Shown: one piece after another, positions 34,858-45,136 of the stretch
Layout: every line of letters begins with the position of its first letter
Numbering within the stretch: position 1 is the first letter of the stretch
Assembly (NCBI RefSeq): GCF_900129455.1
Contig: NZ_FQVU01000003.1
Coordinates: 372,001 to 436,000, forward strand
Direction of reading: 5' to 3'
DNA from: Jatrophihabitans endophyticus
Lineage (GTDB): Bacteria > Actinomycetota > Actinomycetes > Mycobacteriales > Jatrophihabitantaceae
DNA: 64,000 nt
Notes under the pieces: generated by a model
What the model was told of the DNA's origin: nothing
The model's database searches: none
Seen by the model: only the letters and a program-made list of their open reading frames with translations
Program-made: the position numbers and the translations under genes

Positions 34858-35456
34858 CCAGCACGCCCCGTACCGGGCGCGTCGAGCGCGCGACCAAGGA
34901 GACGAAGATCGCGCTGTCGATCGACCTCGACGGCAGCGGCCGGACGGACGTCTCCACCGGCGTCGGCTTCTACGACCACATGCTCACGTCCTTCGGCAAG
35001 CACGGCCTGTTCGACCTCAGCGTGCAGGTCGAGGGCGATCTGCACATCGACGCCCACCACACGGTCGAGGACACCGCGATCGCGCTCGGCCAGGCGTTCG
35101 CGCAGGCGGCCGGCGACAAGGCGGGCACGCGTCGCTTCGGCGATGCGACGATCCCGATGGACGAGTGCCTGGTGCACGCCGCGGTCGACCTCTCCGGGCG
35201 CCCCTACCTCGTGCACAACGAGCCGGCGGGCGCGCCGCCCACGATCGGGCCCGACTACGCCACGACGCTCACCCGGCACGTGTTCGAGTCCTTCGTCTAC
35301 CACGCGGCGATCGCGCTGCACGTCAACGTCCACGCCGGACGCGACTGGCACCACGTCACCGAGGCGCAGTACAAGGCGGTCGCCCGGGCGCTGCGGTCCG
35401 CCGTCGAGCTCGACCCGCGGGTGCAGGGCGTCCCGTCCACCAAGGGAGTCCTGTAA
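34854..35456 (+). CDS. hisB: Imidazoleglycerol-phosphate dehydratase
   Basis: A 200-residue monofunctional HisB dehydratase, a metal-dependent enzyme with two Mn sites. The His clusters [14 protein letters not shown] and [16 protein letters not shown] are present, along with [16 protein letters not shown]. No phosphatase half is fused. It ends in TAA at 35454-35456; hisH begins at that last base. Confidence 0.95.
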   Translation: MTSTPRTGRVERATKETKIALSIDLDGSGRTDVSTGVGFYDHMLTSFGKHGLFDLSVQVEGDLHIDAHHTVEDTAIALGQAFAQAAGDKAGTRRFGDATIPMDECLVHAAVDLSGRPYLVHNEPAGAPPTIGPDYATTLTRHVFESFVYHAAIALHVNVHAGRDWHHVTEAQYKAVARALRSAVELDPRVQGVPSTKGVL

Positions 35457-36064
35457 TCGCGGGCAAGCGCGTCACCGTCCTCGACTACGGCTCGGGCAAC
35501 CTGCGCTCGGCGCAACGTGCGCTCGAACGCGTCGGTGCCGAGGTGACGGTGACCGCCGACCGCGCCGCCGCCGACAACTGCGACGGCCTCGTCGTGCCCG
35601 GCGTCGGCGCGTACGCCGCCTGCATGGCCGGGCTGCACGCGATCGAGGGCGAGCTCATCGTCTCCTCCCGCGTGGCGGCCGGACGTCCGCTGCTGGGAAT
35701 CTGCGTGGGCATGCAGGTGCTCTTCGACGCCGGCGTCGAGCACGGGGTCGAGTCCGTCGGGCTGCGCGTGCTGCCGGGACGCGTCGAGGCGCTGCGGGCG
35801 CCGGTCGTCCCGCACATGGGGTGGAACACCGTCACCGCCGCCGACGGCTCCGTGCTCTTCGCGGGCATGGCCGCCGACACCCGCTTCTACTTCGTGCACT
35901 CCTACGCCGCGCACGACTCCGACGGCGCGCTGACCTGGGCGACCCACGGCGAGCCCTTCGTCGCCGCGGTCGAGCGGGGCTCGGTGAGCGCGACGCAGTT
36001 CCACCCGGAGAAGTCCGGCGACGCGGGTGCCACGCTGCTCGAGAACTGGCTCGCGACGCTCTGA
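35456..36064 (+). CDS. hisH: Imidazole glycerol phosphate synthase, glutaminase subunit (apparent ATC start)
   Basis: A 202-residue class I amidotransferase that supplies ammonia to HisF. It starts [22 protein letters not shown], with the nucleophile Cys in [11 protein letters not shown] and the His-Glu pair in QFHPEKSG. No ATG, GTG or TTG is available in frame between the end of hisB and the conserved DYGSGN. The codon in the right place is ATC at 35456, overlapping the hisB TAA as TAATC, with AAGGGAG at 35442-35448 at ideal spacing. This is either a real ATC start or an error or mutation of ATG. Upstream in-frame readings only give hisB shadow sequence. Confidence 0.9.
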   Translation: MAGKRVTVLDYGSGNLRSAQRALERVGAEVTVTADRAAADNCDGLVVPGVGAYAACMAGLHAIEGELIVSSRVAAGRPLLGICVGMQVLFDAGVEHGVESVGLRVLPGRVEALRAPVVPHMGWNTVTAADGSVLFAGMAADTRFYFVHSYAAHDSDGALTWATHGEPFVAAVERGSVSATQFHPEKSGDAGATLLENWLATL

Positions 36065-36083
36065 GCGGCGGGAGGATGGCGGC

Positions 36084-36419
36084 GTGAGCAAGCAGCGCAA
36101 GGTGGCGCGGGCGCAGCGGGAGGCCGCGGCGGCGCAGCGGACGGCGGCCGAGCAGGCCCGCCGCGACCACGAGGCCGCGCTGCGTGCCCGGCGCGAGCGA
36201 CGCGCGGCGCTGCGTCGCCGGCTGCGCGTCTGGCCGAGCGGTCCGCGCCGCCGCGACACCCGCGAGCGCGCCGGTGCGCTCGCCGTCCTGGTGCTGCTCG
36301 TGCTGGCCGTCGTGTACGTGCTGACCCGGTCGGTCTCGGTCACGATCGCTACTGCTTTGATCCTCGTCGTGGGCGCGCCCGTCCTGGTGCTGCTCTTCTT
36401 CGATCGGAGTCGACGTTGA
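36084..36419 (+). CDS. Small membrane protein between hisH and hisA
   Basis: A 111-residue protein I do not recognise. Residues 1-58 are an Arg/Ala/Glu-rich helix ([20 protein letters not shown]). Two membrane segments follow at about residues 65-83 and 88-106, then a basic end (FFDRSRR). A protein of this kind lies inside the his operon of several actinobacteria. GTG start with GGAGGATG upstream; the stop overlaps hisA's TTG, so it is co-translated with the pathway. A role in histidine synthesis is not shown. Confidence 0.72.
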   Translation: MSKQRKVARAQREAAAAQRTAAEQARRDHEAALRARRERRAALRRRLRVWPSGPRRRDTRERAGALAVLVLLVLAVVYVLTRSVSVTIATALILVVGAPVLVLLFFDRSRR

Positions 36420-37147
36420 CCGCTGTCCCGACCCTGCAGCTGCTGCCCGCCGTCGACGTCGCCGGGGGTCGCGCCGTGCGCCTCGTCCAGGGGGAGGCGG
36501 GGTCGGAGACGTCCTACGGCGACCCGCTCGAGGCGGCCCTCGCCTGGCAGCGCGACGGCGCCGAGTGGATCCACCTCGTCGATCTCGACGCCGCCTTCGG
36601 CCGCGGCGACAACCGTCGGCTGCTGGCCGAGGTCGTCGGCCGACTGGACGTGGCGGTCGAGCTCTCCGGCGGCATCCGCGACGACATCTCGCTCGAGGCG
36701 GCGCTCGCCACCGGGTGCGCCCGCGTCAATCTCGGCACCGCCGCGCTCGAGTCGCCGGAGTGGGTGCGCCGCGCCATCGCGCGGCACGGCGAGAAGATCG
36801 CCGTGGGCCTCGACGTCCGGGGCACGACGCTCGCCGCCCGCGGGTGGACGCAGGAGGGCGGCGACATCTGGGAGACGCTCGCCCGTCTCGACGCCGACGG
36901 CTGCGCCCGTTACGTCGTCACCGACGTCACCAAGGACGGCACCCTCCAGGGCCCCAACCTCGACCTGCTGCGCGAGGTCTGCGCCCGCACCGACAAGCCG
37001 GTGGTGGCCAGCGGGGGGGTGTCCTCGCTCGACGACCTGCGCGCCATCGCCGGCCTCACCGACCTCGGGGTCGAGGGCGCGATCGTGGGCAAGGCGCTCT
37101 ACGCCGGGGCGTTCACGCTGCCCGAGGCGCTCGCCGCCGTCCGCTGA
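36416..37147 (+). CDS. priA: PriA: bifunctional HisA/TrpF phosphoribosyl isomerase
   Basis: A 243-residue (beta-alpha)8 isomerase. It acts on ProFAR in histidine synthesis and, in actinobacterial PriA, also on phosphoribosyl anthranilate in tryptophan synthesis. The catalytic Asp residues are in [10 protein letters not shown] and [20 protein letters not shown] and [16 protein letters not shown] are the PriA-like loops. No trpF is found among the trp genes of this window, which fits the dual role. The start is TTG at 36416, overlapping the previous stop as TTGA, with GGAG upstream. Confidence 0.92.
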   Translation: MTAVPTLQLLPAVDVAGGRAVRLVQGEAGSETSYGDPLEAALAWQRDGAEWIHLVDLDAAFGRGDNRRLLAEVVGRLDVAVELSGGIRDDISLEAALATGCARVNLGTAALESPEWVRRAIARHGEKIAVGLDVRGTTLAARGWTQEGGDIWETLARLDADGCARYVVTDVTKDGTLQGPNLDLLREVCARTDKPVVASGGVSSLDDLRAIAGLTDLGVEGAIVGKALYAGAFTLPEALAAVR

Positions 37148-37156
37148 CCCCCCATC

Positions 37157-37200
37157 GCGCTCGTGGCGGCTGCCGCCCGTGTCCGAGCGCCTGCCGCCAC
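37157..37200. terminator. Interleaved hairpins between priA and the MFS gene
   Basis: GTGGCGGC (37163-37170) pairs with GCCGCCAC (37193-37200), and CGCTCG (37158-37163) pairs with CGAGCG (37184-37189). The two pairings are mutually exclusive. The element lies between convergent stops and probably terminates transcription. Confidence 0.45.
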
Positions 37201-37206
37201 AACCGG

Positions 37207-38478
37207 TCAAGCCAGGGTCTCGGCCGGCTGTCGCGCCTGCGCGCGCGGCAGTTCGCCGCCGCGGGCCTCCTTGCCGATCGCCGCGAGCACCGCGACCGCG
37301 ACGAAGACCGGGATCATCGTCGCGCACAGCGCGAACGTGTAGCTGTGCGTCTCGGCGAGGTGCTCCTGGATCGGCAGGTTGAACGCGGCGAGGCAGTTGC
37401 CGAGCTGGTAGGTGACGCCGGGGTAGAAGCCGCGGATCTCGGCCGGGGAGAGCTCGGTGAGATGGGCCGGGATCACCCCCCACGCCCCCTGCACCACGAA
37501 CTGCATCAGGAACGACCCCAGGCAGATCAACCCGAGGGTGTGGGACGCCGCGAACAGCGGCAGGATCGGTAGGCCGAGCACGGCGCAGAACACGACGACG
37601 GCCCGACGCCCGTACCGCTCCGAGGTCGCCCCCATGAGGGTGCCGCCGAACAGGGCGCCCACGTTGTAGAGGATCGCGACGTACAGCGCGGTGTTCTCCG
37701 AGAACCCCAGACCCTTCTTGAGGAAGGACGGGTAGACGTCCTGCGTGCCGTGGCTCATCCAGTTGAACGCGGTCATCAGCAGGATGAGGTAGCCGAAGCG
37801 ACGCAGCACCCGGGCGTTCGCCATCACGTCGCGAAAGCGCGTCTTGTTGGCGACGACGTTCGCGCGCGTCTCCTGCCAGACCTCGGACTCGGTCACCCGC
37901 GTGCGCACGAACAGCGACACCAGTGCCGGCAGCACCGAGAACGCGAACAGGCCGCGCCAGCCCCAGGTCGTCAGGTTCTCGATGAGCAGGTAGGCGATCG
38001 CGGCGAGCATGTAGCCGATCGCGTACCCCTGCTGGACGATGCCCGAGACGAGACCCCGACGCCCCGGTGGCACCTTCTCCATCGCGAGCGACGCGCCGAG
38101 GCCCCACTCGCCGCCCATGCCGATCCCGTAGAGCAGCCGCAGCACGAGCAGGAAGGTGTAGTTGGGCGCGAAGGTGCACAGGAAGCCGACGAGCGAGTAG
38201 AAGGACACGTCGACGATCAGGACCTTCTTGCGGCCCGAGCGGTCGGCCCACGCCCCGAACAGGGCCGCACCGATCGGACGCATCAGCAGCGTCGCCGTCG
38301 TCAGGAACGCCATGCGGGTCGCCGAGACGCCGAGATCGTCGCCGACGTCGACGTAGACGAGCACGACGATGAAGTAGTCGAACGCGTCCATCGCCCAGCC
38401 GAGCGTCGCCGCGGCGACGGCGCGGATGTCGGCGCCGGTCATGTGCTGCGGGTCGTCCGGCTCCGTCGTGGTGTCCAT
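37207..38478 (-). CDS. MFS carboxylate/sialate:H+ symporter-like carrier
   Basis: A 423-residue, 12-segment MFS carrier. It begins [20 protein letters not shown], the D-x-F-D/Y start typical of the SHS (sialate:H+ symporter) and metabolite:H+ symporter families, and has [25 protein letters not shown] and [12 protein letters not shown], which resembles Jen1/NanT-type carriers. The substrate may be a short monocarboxylate or a sugar acid; the sequence does not decide. It interrupts the histidine genes on the opposite strand and is not linked to them functionally. Confidence 0.8.
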   Translation of the reverse strand: MDTTTEPDDPQHMTGADIRAVAAATLGWAMDAFDYFIVVLVYVDVGDDLGVSATRMAFLTTATLLMRPIGAALFGAWADRSGRKKVLIVDVSFYSLVGFLCTFAPNYTFLLVLRLLYGIGMGGEWGLGASLAMEKVPPGRRGLVSGIVQQGYAIGYMLAAIAYLLIENLTTWGWRGLFAFSVLPALVSLFVRTRVTESEVWQETRANVVANKTRFRDVMANARVLRRFGYLILLMTAFNWMSHGTQDVYPSFLKKGLGFSENTALYVAILYNVGALFGGTLMGATSERYGRRAVVVFCAVLGLPILPLFAASHTLGLICLGSFLMQFVVQGAWGVIPAHLTELSPAEIRGFYPGVTYQLGNCLAAFNLPIQEHLAETHSYTFALCATMIPVFVAVAVLAAIGKEARGGELPRAQARQPAETLA

Positions 38479-38639
38479 ACCTGGTCCCCCTCGGATTCCG
38501 CGGTCGTTCCCAGGAAGTGCGTCTCTCCGTTATGCCCCACGTGCCGCACCGTCACAAGACCGTGAGGAGGTAGGTTTCGCTCCCACACATCGTCTGCGGG
38601 CGGGCACCGACGCCCTCCGCACGACCGGGAGGGAACCCC

Positions 38640-39383
38640 ATGACCGTCTCGTCCACCGCCGCGCCCGCCGTGGCACCACCCGCCGCCGCCCGTCGGACGC
38701 CCCGCCGAGCGGCCGCCGCACTCGCCGCCGGACTGGTGCTCGGCGTGGTGCCGGGGGTCGTCCTGGCCGGCGGTGCCGACGCCGCCACGCCCACGACGTT
38801 GACGCTGCGCGCCGACCATCGCACCTACACCGCGGGCTCGCGGGTCGTCCTGCGGGCCCATCTGAACGCGGCAGACCGTTCGGTCACCTTCTACGAGAAG
38901 CATCGCGGCGTGTCGAACCGCACGATCTACAGCGGCACGACCGACGCCCACGGCAACGTCGCGATCGACGGCTCGGCCGGGTACACGTCCACCTTCACCG
39001 CGAAGTTCGCGGGCGACTCCACGTACGCGGCCAGCTCCGCGACGACCAGGATCACGGTCCGGGTCAGGATGGCCATCGCCGCCGGCGGGGGCACGAAGCA
39101 CAAGGGGTACCGCACGTACCACCAGTCGAAGAAGGCCACGGTGGCCACCGCGGTCGCGCCGTCCAAGCGCGGGCACAAGGTGCTGTTCCGCCTGCAGGAG
39201 CGGCGCAAGGGGCACTACCGCACGCTGCAGACCCGCCGTTACAAGATCGGCAAGAAGAGCGCCGTCGCCATCACCTACCGCGGCGTGGCGGGCCACCGTT
39301 ACCGCGTCCGGGCCGAGTACGCGGGTGACTCGCTCAACGCCAGGAACCACACCGCCTGGACGTACTCGCGCTTCGTGCGCTGA
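38640..39383 (+). CDS. Secreted Ig-like-fold protein
   Basis: A 247-residue exported protein. A Pro/Ala/Arg-rich leader and a hydrophobic segment ([21 protein letters not shown]) end in an Ala-x-Ala site near residue 49 (ADAA, then TPTT). Residues about 52-135 resemble a bacterial Ig-like domain of the kind that ends [12 protein letters not shown] ([19 protein letters not shown]). The second half repeats the fold loosely ([12 protein letters not shown]) and is rich in Lys, Arg and Tyr, so it may bind polyanionic wall polymers. No enzyme motif is seen. GGGAGGGAA precedes the ATG. Confidence 0.75.
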   Translation: MTVSSTAAPAVAPPAAARRTPRRAAAALAAGLVLGVVPGVVLAGGADAATPTTLTLRADHRTYTAGSRVVLRAHLNAADRSVTFYEKHRGVSNRTIYSGTTDAHGNVAIDGSAGYTSTFTAKFAGDSTYAASSATTRITVRVRMAIAAGGGTKHKGYRTYHQSKKATVATAVAPSKRGHKVLFRLQERRKGHYRTLQTRRYKIGKKSAVAITYRGVAGHRYRVRAEYAGDSLNARNHTAWTYSRFVR

Positions 39384-39424
39384 CACGCGTCCGCCGCGCG
39401 GTGGTCACCCGGCAGACTGGCGGG

Positions 39425-40210
39425 GTGACCACCGCCGGAACGCTCGCCGTCCGCGTCATCCCGTGCCTGGACGTCGACGCCGGCCGGGTCGTCAAGGGCG
39501 TCAACTTCGCGGGGCTGCGCGACGCCGGCGACCCCGTCGAGCTCGCCCGTCGCTACGACCAGCAGGGCGCCGACGAGCTGACGTTCCTCGACATCACCGC
39601 GTCCTCCGGCGGGCGGGAGACGACCTACGAGGTCGTCCGCCGGACCGCCGAGCAGGTGTTCATCCCGCTCACCGTCGGCGGCGGCGTCCGCACCCCGCAC
39701 GACGTCGACGCGCTGCTGCGCGCGGGCGCCGACAAGGTCGGCGTCAACACCGCCGCCATCGCCCGCCCGGAGCTGATCGGCGAGATCGCGCGGCAGTTCG
39801 GCAACCAGGTGCTCGTGCTCTCGGCCGACGTGCGGCGCGTCCCGGCCGGCGGGGTGCCGACACCGAGCGGCTTCGAGGTCACCACCCACGGCGGCCGGCG
39901 CGGGACGGGCATCGACGCGATCGGCTGGATCGGCCGCGCCGCCGACCTCGGCGCCGGCGAGATCCTGCTCAACTCCATGGACGCCGACGGGACCAAGGAC
40001 GGCTTCGACCTCGACCTCGTCGCCCGTGCGCGGGCCGCGGTGTCGGTGCCGGTGATCGCCAGTGGGGGAGCCGGCGCCCGAGAGCACTTCGCACCGGCGG
40101 TCGCCGCGGGGGCCGACGCCGTCCTCGCCGCCAGCGTGTTCCACTTCGGCGAGCTCACCGTCGGCGACGTCAAGGACGACCTGCGCGCGGCCGGCGTCGT
40201 CGTCCGCTGA
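39425..40210 (+). CDS. hisF: Imidazole glycerol phosphate synthase, cyclase subunit
   Basis: A 261-residue HisF TIM barrel, the partner of HisH. The catalytic Asp residues lie in [17 protein letters not shown] and [28 protein letters not shown] and [12 protein letters not shown] are the family motifs. The sequence between the two halves ([14 protein letters not shown]) is normal for actinobacterial HisF. I chose GTG 39425, six bases after a CAGACT -10; GTG 39401 would add eight unlike residues. It is 3.3 kb from hisH, separated by an MFS carrier and a secreted protein. Confidence 0.95.
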   Translation: MTTAGTLAVRVIPCLDVDAGRVVKGVNFAGLRDAGDPVELARRYDQQGADELTFLDITASSGGRETTYEVVRRTAEQVFIPLTVGGGVRTPHDVDALLRAGADKVGVNTAAIARPELIGEIARQFGNQVLVLSADVRRVPAGGVPTPSGFEVTTHGGRRGTGIDAIGWIGRAADLGAGEILLNSMDADGTKDGFDLDLVARARAAVSVPVIASGGAGAREHFAPAVAAGADAVLAASVFHFGELTVGDVKDDLRAAGVVVR

Positions 40211-40305
40211 GCGTTTCCGCACCGCGGCCGACCGCCGCGCCGCGTAGAGTCGCGCCGACACGTTCGGCGCACCGGGTCAGGCGCGGGCAGGAGGCACGAC
40301 GGGCA

Positions 40306-40791
40306 ATGCACGACGACGACGTCCGGGAGACGCCGCCGGCAGTGGTCGGCGCGGTCTCGATCGGCACCGCCCCGCTGCCCTTCCTGGCCGTCTACGCCGT
40401 GCTGTTCATCCTGCACGGGACGATCAGCCCGGCCCACCCGCCGGACATCACCTCGACGCAGACCGGCGAGCTGATCGCCGGCATCGTGGCCGCGGTCGTC
40501 TTCGTCGTGCTGGCGACGACGCTGTGGCTCTTCCTCAACGGCCGCTACCGCTGGCCGTTCGTCGTGGGGCAGCTGGTCGTGCTCGTCACGACGGCGTGGT
40601 TCCTCGTCGACGACACCGCGGGGGGTGTCGCGGTGTCCGCACTCGTCTGCGCGACCAGCCTGGTCGCGCTCGTGCTCGGCTTCGCGCCGGGTTCGTGGCG
40701 CCACGTGCGCCGGCCGGTGCCCGCGCTGGTCGGTCGCGCCTTCCGCGAGGACGTGAGATCCGGCGAGGAGGCGACCCCCGCCGAGGTCTAG
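40306..40791 (+). CDS. Four-helix membrane protein of unknown function
   Basis: A 161-residue protein with about four membrane segments (near residues 22-40, 58-78, 84-102 and 106-126) and short charged ends (MHDDDVRE at the start, SGEEATPAEV at the end). I do not recognise a family. AGGAGG lies 11 bases before the ATG. It follows hisF closely and precedes the two-component system; nothing in the sequence links it to either. Confidence 0.65.
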   Translation: MHDDDVRETPPAVVGAVSIGTAPLPFLAVYAVLFILHGTISPAHPPDITSTQTGELIAGIVAAVVFVVLATTLWLFLNGRYRWPFVVGQLVVLVTTAWFLVDDTAGGVAVSALVCATSLVALVLGFAPGSWRHVRRPVPALVGRAFREDVRSGEEATPAEV

Positions 40792-40915
40792 CGCATATCC
40801 GGTACACAGGACTCGCCCATGTTCGGCTCAGGTGTGGTGCTCAGGATGGACACAGCACAGACCAAGACCGCACCTGGTCGGTGATCGCCCGGCCCGAGCC
40901 TGGAGAGCCAACGAA

Positions 40916-41635
40916 ATGAGCGCAGCAACCGTCGTGTCGAATCCCACCACCAAGCGCCGGGTCCTCGTCGTGGACGACGAGGACAACGTCACCCATCTCG
41001 TCTCGTCCGCCCTGCGCTTCGACGGCTTCGAGACCATCACCGCCGACAGCGGCACCGCGGCCCTCGCCAAGGTGGCCGAGACCGACCCGGACCTCATCGT
41101 CCTCGACGTCATGATGCCGGGCCTCGACGGCCTCGGCGTGCTGCAGAACCTGCGGGCCGCGGGCTCGCAGGTGCCCGTCATCTTCCTCACCGCGCGTGAC
41201 ACCGCCAGCGACCGCATCGTGGGGCTCCGCTCCGGCGCCGACGACTACGTCGTCAAGCCGTTCAGCATCGAGGAGCTCCTCGCCCGCGTGCACGCCGTCC
41301 TGCGCCGCTCGGCTCCGGACGCCGGTCGCGAGGGCGTACTCACCGTTGCCGACCTCGAGCTGGACGAGAACAGCCACGAGGTCACCCGCGCCGGGGTCGA
41401 GGTGCACCTCACCGCCACCGAGTTCGAGCTGCTGCGCTACCTCATGCGCAACGAGCGCGTCGTGCTCAGCAAGACGCAGATCCTCGACCGGGTCTGGAAG
41501 TACGACTTCCAGGGGCAGTCCAACATCGTCGAGCTCTACATCGGCTACCTGCGCAAGAAGATCGACAACATCGAGCCCAAGCTCATCCACACCATCCGCG
41601 GTGCCGGTTACGTCATCAAGGCCCCGCGCCAGTGA
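40916..41635 (+). CDS. OmpR/PhoP-family response regulator
   Basis: A 239-residue regulator. The receiver domain covers residues 14-125, with acidic VVDDEDN, phosphorylated D64 in IVLDVMMPG, FLTARD and the Lys in VVKPFS. The winged-helix DNA-binding domain covers about residues 140-236: LTATEFELLRYLMRN, DRVWKYDFQGQSNIVELYIGYLRKKID and HTIRGAGYVI. By reading it is close to mycobacterial PhoP (ELDExxHEV, DHVWRYDFGG) and related TcrA-type regulators. GGAGAG precedes the ATG. Proteins of this subgroup bind direct repeats, so it is a candidate for the 11-nt arrays at 21568-27241, though a separate PhoP elsewhere in the genome is equally possible. Confidence 0.88.
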   Translation: MSAATVVSNPTTKRRVLVVDDEDNVTHLVSSALRFDGFETITADSGTAALAKVAETDPDLIVLDVMMPGLDGLGVLQNLRAAGSQVPVIFLTARDTASDRIVGLRSGADDYVVKPFSIEELLARVHAVLRRSAPDAGREGVLTVADLELDENSHEVTRAGVEVHLTATEFELLRYLMRNERVVLSKTQILDRVWKYDFQGQSNIVELYIGYLRKKIDNIEPKLIHTIRGAGYVIKAPRQ

Positions 41636-41639
41636 CCCG

Positions 41640-43217
41640 GTGAGCACCGCGCACACCACCGGGCACTACGACGGGCCGCCGCCGACCGTCCCCCCGGCGC
41701 AACCGCCGGCGCCGCCCGCCGGGTCACCCGACCCCGCGGACGCGCCGACGCCCCTGCCACGTCGGCGCCGCGGCCCGCGCAGCCTGACGTCGAAGCTCAC
41801 GCTGTTCGTCGTCTCGCTCGTGGTGGTCCTGGTGCTCGTCGTGTCGTCGACGACGTGGTTCCTCATGCGGTCGTTCCTCGGCGACAAGCTCGAGGGGCAG
41901 CTGGGCACGACGTCGACCCAGAACTCCGGCTTCATCGAGCGCTGCCTCGATCACCTCACCCGCGTGAACCAGCGCACGCTCAGCTGCGAGTTCGGACCGC
42001 AGACCCAGGAGGAGTGGGTCGCCGCGATCGTCCCGCAGACCGGCACCACGCTGATCTTCAGCGGCAAGTACAGCAGCGAGCTGCACGGTCTCGACCTGAC
42101 CGCCGACGAGATCCGCGCGCTGATCGAAGACCCGGGACGCCGGTTGACGGTGCAGGTCGACGGCCAGGAGCTCCGGGTCGCGGCACAGCCGGCGCCGGGC
42201 GGCGACTACATCGTCGCGACCGGGCTGTCCACCGAGGAGGTCAGTGACACGCTCCGGCGCCTCGTCCTCCTGGAGGTGGTCATCGGCGGCGCGGCCGTCC
42301 TGATCGCGCTGTTCGCCACGACCGCCGGCGTGCAGTTCAGCCTGCGCCGGTTGCGACGGGTCACCACCACCGCGCAAGAGGTCGCGACCGAGCTGTCGCC
42401 CGAGGGCGCCGGCCTCGACCGCCGCGTGCCCGACGACGAGCCCGACACCGAGGTCGGCCAGCTCGCGACGTCGTTCAACACGATGCTCGCGGCGGTCGAG
42501 ACGCAGTTCGGGGCTCGCCTCGAGAGCGAGCAGCGCATGCGACAGTTCCTCGCCGACGCCTCCCACGAGCTGCGCACGCCGCTGACCTCGATCCGCGGCT
42601 ACGCCGAGCTCGCCCGGATGCAGCGCGCGGTCGGCGAGAACAACGAGGACAACCTCGACCGCATCGAGTTCGAGGGCACGCGCATGTCGCGGTTGGTCGA
42701 GGACCTGCTCATCCTCGCCCGCGGCGACGGCAACGGGGAGGACCGGCCGCTGCGGCAGGAGCTCATCGACGTCGCCGGGCTCATCGACGACGCCGTGAGC
42801 GGGTCGCGGGCGGCGTTCCCGCAGCGCGAGATCGTGCTCGGCGAGGTCGCGCCCGAGGCCCACGTCGTCGGCGACCCCGACCAGCTGCTGCGGGTGATCC
42901 GCAACCTGGTCAACAACGCCGCCGTCCACACCGCACCCGAGCGCCCCATCCGCGTGGACGGGACGGCCGACGCCGACGGCGTGACGATCCGGGTGGTCGA
43001 CGGTGGCCCCGGGTTGTCGGCCGAGGACGCCGCCCACGTCTTCGAGCGGTTCTGGCGCGCCGACAAGGCCCGCACCCGCGCCCGGGGTGGCAGCGGCCTC
43101 GGCATGTCGATCGTCGCCACCATCGTCCGCGCGCACGGCGGGAGCGTCCGCTTCGACAGCACCGTCGAGCACGGCAGCACCGTCACGGTGCGGCTGCCGG
43201 CGGCGCAGCCGGACTGA
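41640..43217 (+). CDS. Sensor histidine kinase, partner of the PhoP-like regulator
   Basis: A 525-residue membrane kinase. A Pro-rich cytoplasmic start (residues 1-45) leads to membrane segment 1 (about 52-74), an extracellular sensor of about 130 residues with Cys in ERCLDHL and LSCEFG, and segment 2 (about 209-232). A HAMP linker follows, then HisKA with phosphorylated H309 in ASHELRTPLTSIRGY, then HATPase_c with NLVNNAAVHT, DGGPGL and GGSGLGMSIV. The start (GTG 41640) lies four bases after the regulator's stop. The two extracellular cysteines may form a disulfide. The signal is unknown. Confidence 0.9.
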   Translation: MSTAHTTGHYDGPPPTVPPAQPPAPPAGSPDPADAPTPLPRRRRGPRSLTSKLTLFVVSLVVVLVLVVSSTTWFLMRSFLGDKLEGQLGTTSTQNSGFIERCLDHLTRVNQRTLSCEFGPQTQEEWVAAIVPQTGTTLIFSGKYSSELHGLDLTADEIRALIEDPGRRLTVQVDGQELRVAAQPAPGGDYIVATGLSTEEVSDTLRRLVLLEVVIGGAAVLIALFATTAGVQFSLRRLRRVTTTAQEVATELSPEGAGLDRRVPDDEPDTEVGQLATSFNTMLAAVETQFGARLESEQRMRQFLADASHELRTPLTSIRGYAELARMQRAVGENNEDNLDRIEFEGTRMSRLVEDLLILARGDGNGEDRPLRQELIDVAGLIDDAVSGSRAAFPQREIVLGEVAPEAHVVGDPDQLLRVIRNLVNNAAVHTAPERPIRVDGTADADGVTIRVVDGGPGLSAEDAAHVFERFWRADKARTRARGGSGLGMSIVATIVRAHGGSVRFDSTVEHGSTVTVRLPAAQPD

Positions 43218-43244
43218 GTCGCGGCCTCGGGCACAATTGGCGCC

Positions 43245-43610
43245 ATGCCGCCCGGTGACCCGTCCGCCCTCGACCCGGCCGTCGCGGCGCGCCTCAAGCG
43301 CGACGCGCAGGGCCTCGTCGCCGCCGTCGTCCAGCAGTACGACACCGGCGAGGTGCTCATGCTCGGCTGGATGGACGACGAGGCGCTGCACCGCACGCTC
43401 ACCACCGGGCGGGGGACCTACTGGTCGCGCTCGCGCCAGGAGTACTGGGTCAAGGGCGACACCTCCGGGCACGTGCAGCACGTCAGGTCGGTGGCGCTCG
43501 ACTGCGACGGCGACGCCCTGCTCGTGAAGGTCGACCAGACCGGCGCCGCCTGCCACACCGGCGAGCGCACCTGCTTCGACGCGGGCGTGCTGGCGGTGAG
43601 CGGCGCGTGA
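43245..43610 (+). CDS. hisI: Phosphoribosyl-AMP cyclohydrolase
   Basis: A 121-residue HisI, a Zn/Mg enzyme that opens the adenine ring of PR-AMP. Motifs are [27 protein letters not shown], the Asp-rich LDCDGDALL, and the metal-binding Cys in [18 protein letters not shown] -10 lies seven bases before the ATG, so the mRNA may be leaderless. The stop overlaps trpE's start as GTGA, which couples a histidine gene to a tryptophan gene. Confidence 0.95.
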   Translation: MPPGDPSALDPAVAARLKRDAQGLVAAVVQQYDTGEVLMLGWMDDEALHRTLTTGRGTYWSRSRQEYWVKGDTSGHVQHVRSVALDCDGDALLVKVDQTGAACHTGERTCFDAGVLAVSGA

Positions 43611-45136
43611 CCGCCCTGCCCGGCGGCACGCCGGTGATCGGCCGCGGCGACCTCGACCGGCTCGCCCGCACGCACCGGCTCGTCCCCATCACCCGGACCC
43701 TCTTCGCCGACGGCGAGACGCCGGTCGGGGTCTACCGCAAGCTCGCGGCCGGTCGGCCGGGCACGTTCCTGCTGGAGTCGGCCGAGCCCGGTGCGTCCTT
43801 CTCACGCTGGTCGTTCGTGGGCGTGGACGCCCGTGCGCGACTCAGCGTCGCCGACGGCTCCGCGGTGTGGACGGGCGAGGTGCCCGGCGGCACCCCGACC
43901 GACGACGATCCGCTCGCGGCGCTCGGCGCGGCCTGGCGGGCCGTGAAGGCGCCACGGCTGCCCGGGTTGCCGCCGCTCACCGGCGGCTTCGTCGGCTTCC
44001 TCGGCTACGACGTCGTGCGGCGCATCGAACGCCTGCCCGACAAGGCGGTCGACGACCTCGGCCTGCCCGAGCTGACGATGTTCCTGACCACGGACCTCGC
44101 GGCGGTCGACCACCACGAGTGCACGGTCGTGCTGATCGCCAACGCCGTGCTCGGGCCCGAGATGGGTGCGGTCGAGATCGACGAGGCCTACGCCGACGCG
44201 GTGCGCCGGCTCGACCGGATGCAGGCCGCGCTCGCCACCCCCGCCCCGCCGACGGTCGCCACGACCACCGCCGTCGCGCCCAAGGAGGCGCAGTCGCGCA
44301 CGCCGGCCGGCGAGTACCAGCCGGCGGTCGAGGCGGCGCTGGAGGCGGTCCGCGCCGGTGACGTGTTCCAGATCCAGGTCGGGCAGCGCTTCGTGGCCGA
44401 CACCGCCGCCGACCCGCTCGACGTCTATCGCGTGCTGCGCACGCTCAACCCGTCGCCGTACATGTACTTCCTGCGCGCCGGCGAGGAGCACGATCCCGTC
44501 GACATCGTCGGCTGCAGTCCCGAGGCGTTGGTGTCGGTCAGCGGGGACCGTGCGGTGCTGCACCCGATCGCGGGGACGCGGCGGCGCGGCGAGACCGCCG
44601 AGCGCGACGCCGCGCTCGCGCAGGAGCTCGTGAGCGACCCCAAGGAACGCGCCGAGCACGTGATGCTGGTCGACCTCGCCCGCAACGACCTCGGCCGGGT
44701 GGCGGCTCCCGGCTCGGTCGAGGTCGTCGAGTTCGGCACGGTCGAGCGGTACAGCCACGTCTGGCACATCGTGTCGACGGTCGAGGCGCAGGTCGCCACG
44801 GGCAAGGACGCCTTCGACGTCCTCACCGCGACGTTCCCGGCCGGCACGCTCACCGGCGCGCCCAAGGTGCGGGCGATGGAGCTGATCGACGAGCTCGAAC
44901 CGGTGCGGCGCCACGTCTACGGCGGCGCCGTCGGCTATCTCGACGCCGCCGGCGACCTCGACATGGCGATCGCCATCCGCACCGCCGTGATGCGCGGCGG
45001 CAAGGCCTACGTCCAGGCGGCGGCGGGCGTCGTCGCCGACAGCGTCCCGGCGAACGAGGAGCAGGAGACCCGGAACAAGGCGCGGGCCGTCCTGCAGGCG
45101 ATCGCCACCGCCGAGACGCTGCGGACGGTGTCGTGA
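43607..45136 (+). CDS. trpE: Anthranilate synthase component I
   Basis: A 509-residue TrpE that makes anthranilate from chorismate with the TrpG glutaminase. The N-terminal regulatory region has [18 protein letters not shown], with the LLES feedback-inhibition motif. The catalytic part shows [51 protein letters not shown] and [18 protein letters not shown]. trpG is not in the window. It overlaps hisI before and the Trp-associated membrane gene after, so it is translated within an operon. Confidence 0.95.
   Translation: MTALPGGTPVIGRGDLDRLARTHRLVPITRTLFADGETPVGVYRKLAAGRPGTFLLESAEPGASFSRWSFVGVDARARLSVADGSAVWTGEVPGGTPTDDDPLAALGAAWRAVKAPRLPGLPPLTGGFVGFLGYDVVRRIERLPDKAVDDLGLPELTMFLTTDLAAVDHHECTVVLIANAVLGPEMGAVEIDEAYADAVRRLDRMQAALATPAPPTVATTTAVAPKEAQSRTPAGEYQPAVEAALEAVRAGDVFQIQVGQRFVADTAADPLDVYRVLRTLNPSPYMYFLRAGEEHDPVDIVGCSPEALVSVSGDRAVLHPIAGTRRRGETAERDAALAQELVSDPKERAEHVMLVDLARNDLGRVAAPGSVEVVEFGTVERYSHVWHIVSTVEAQVATGKDAFDVLTATFPAGTLTGAPKVRAMELIDELEPVRRHVYGGAVGYLDAAGDLDMAIAIRTAVMRGGKAYVQAAAGVVADSVPANEEQETRNKARAVLQAIATAETLRTVS

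Noticed and set aside
37207-38478. Firm assignment as sialic acid transporter NanT
   Set aside because: Jen1-type lactate carriers and NanT share the visible motifs; the sequence does not decide.
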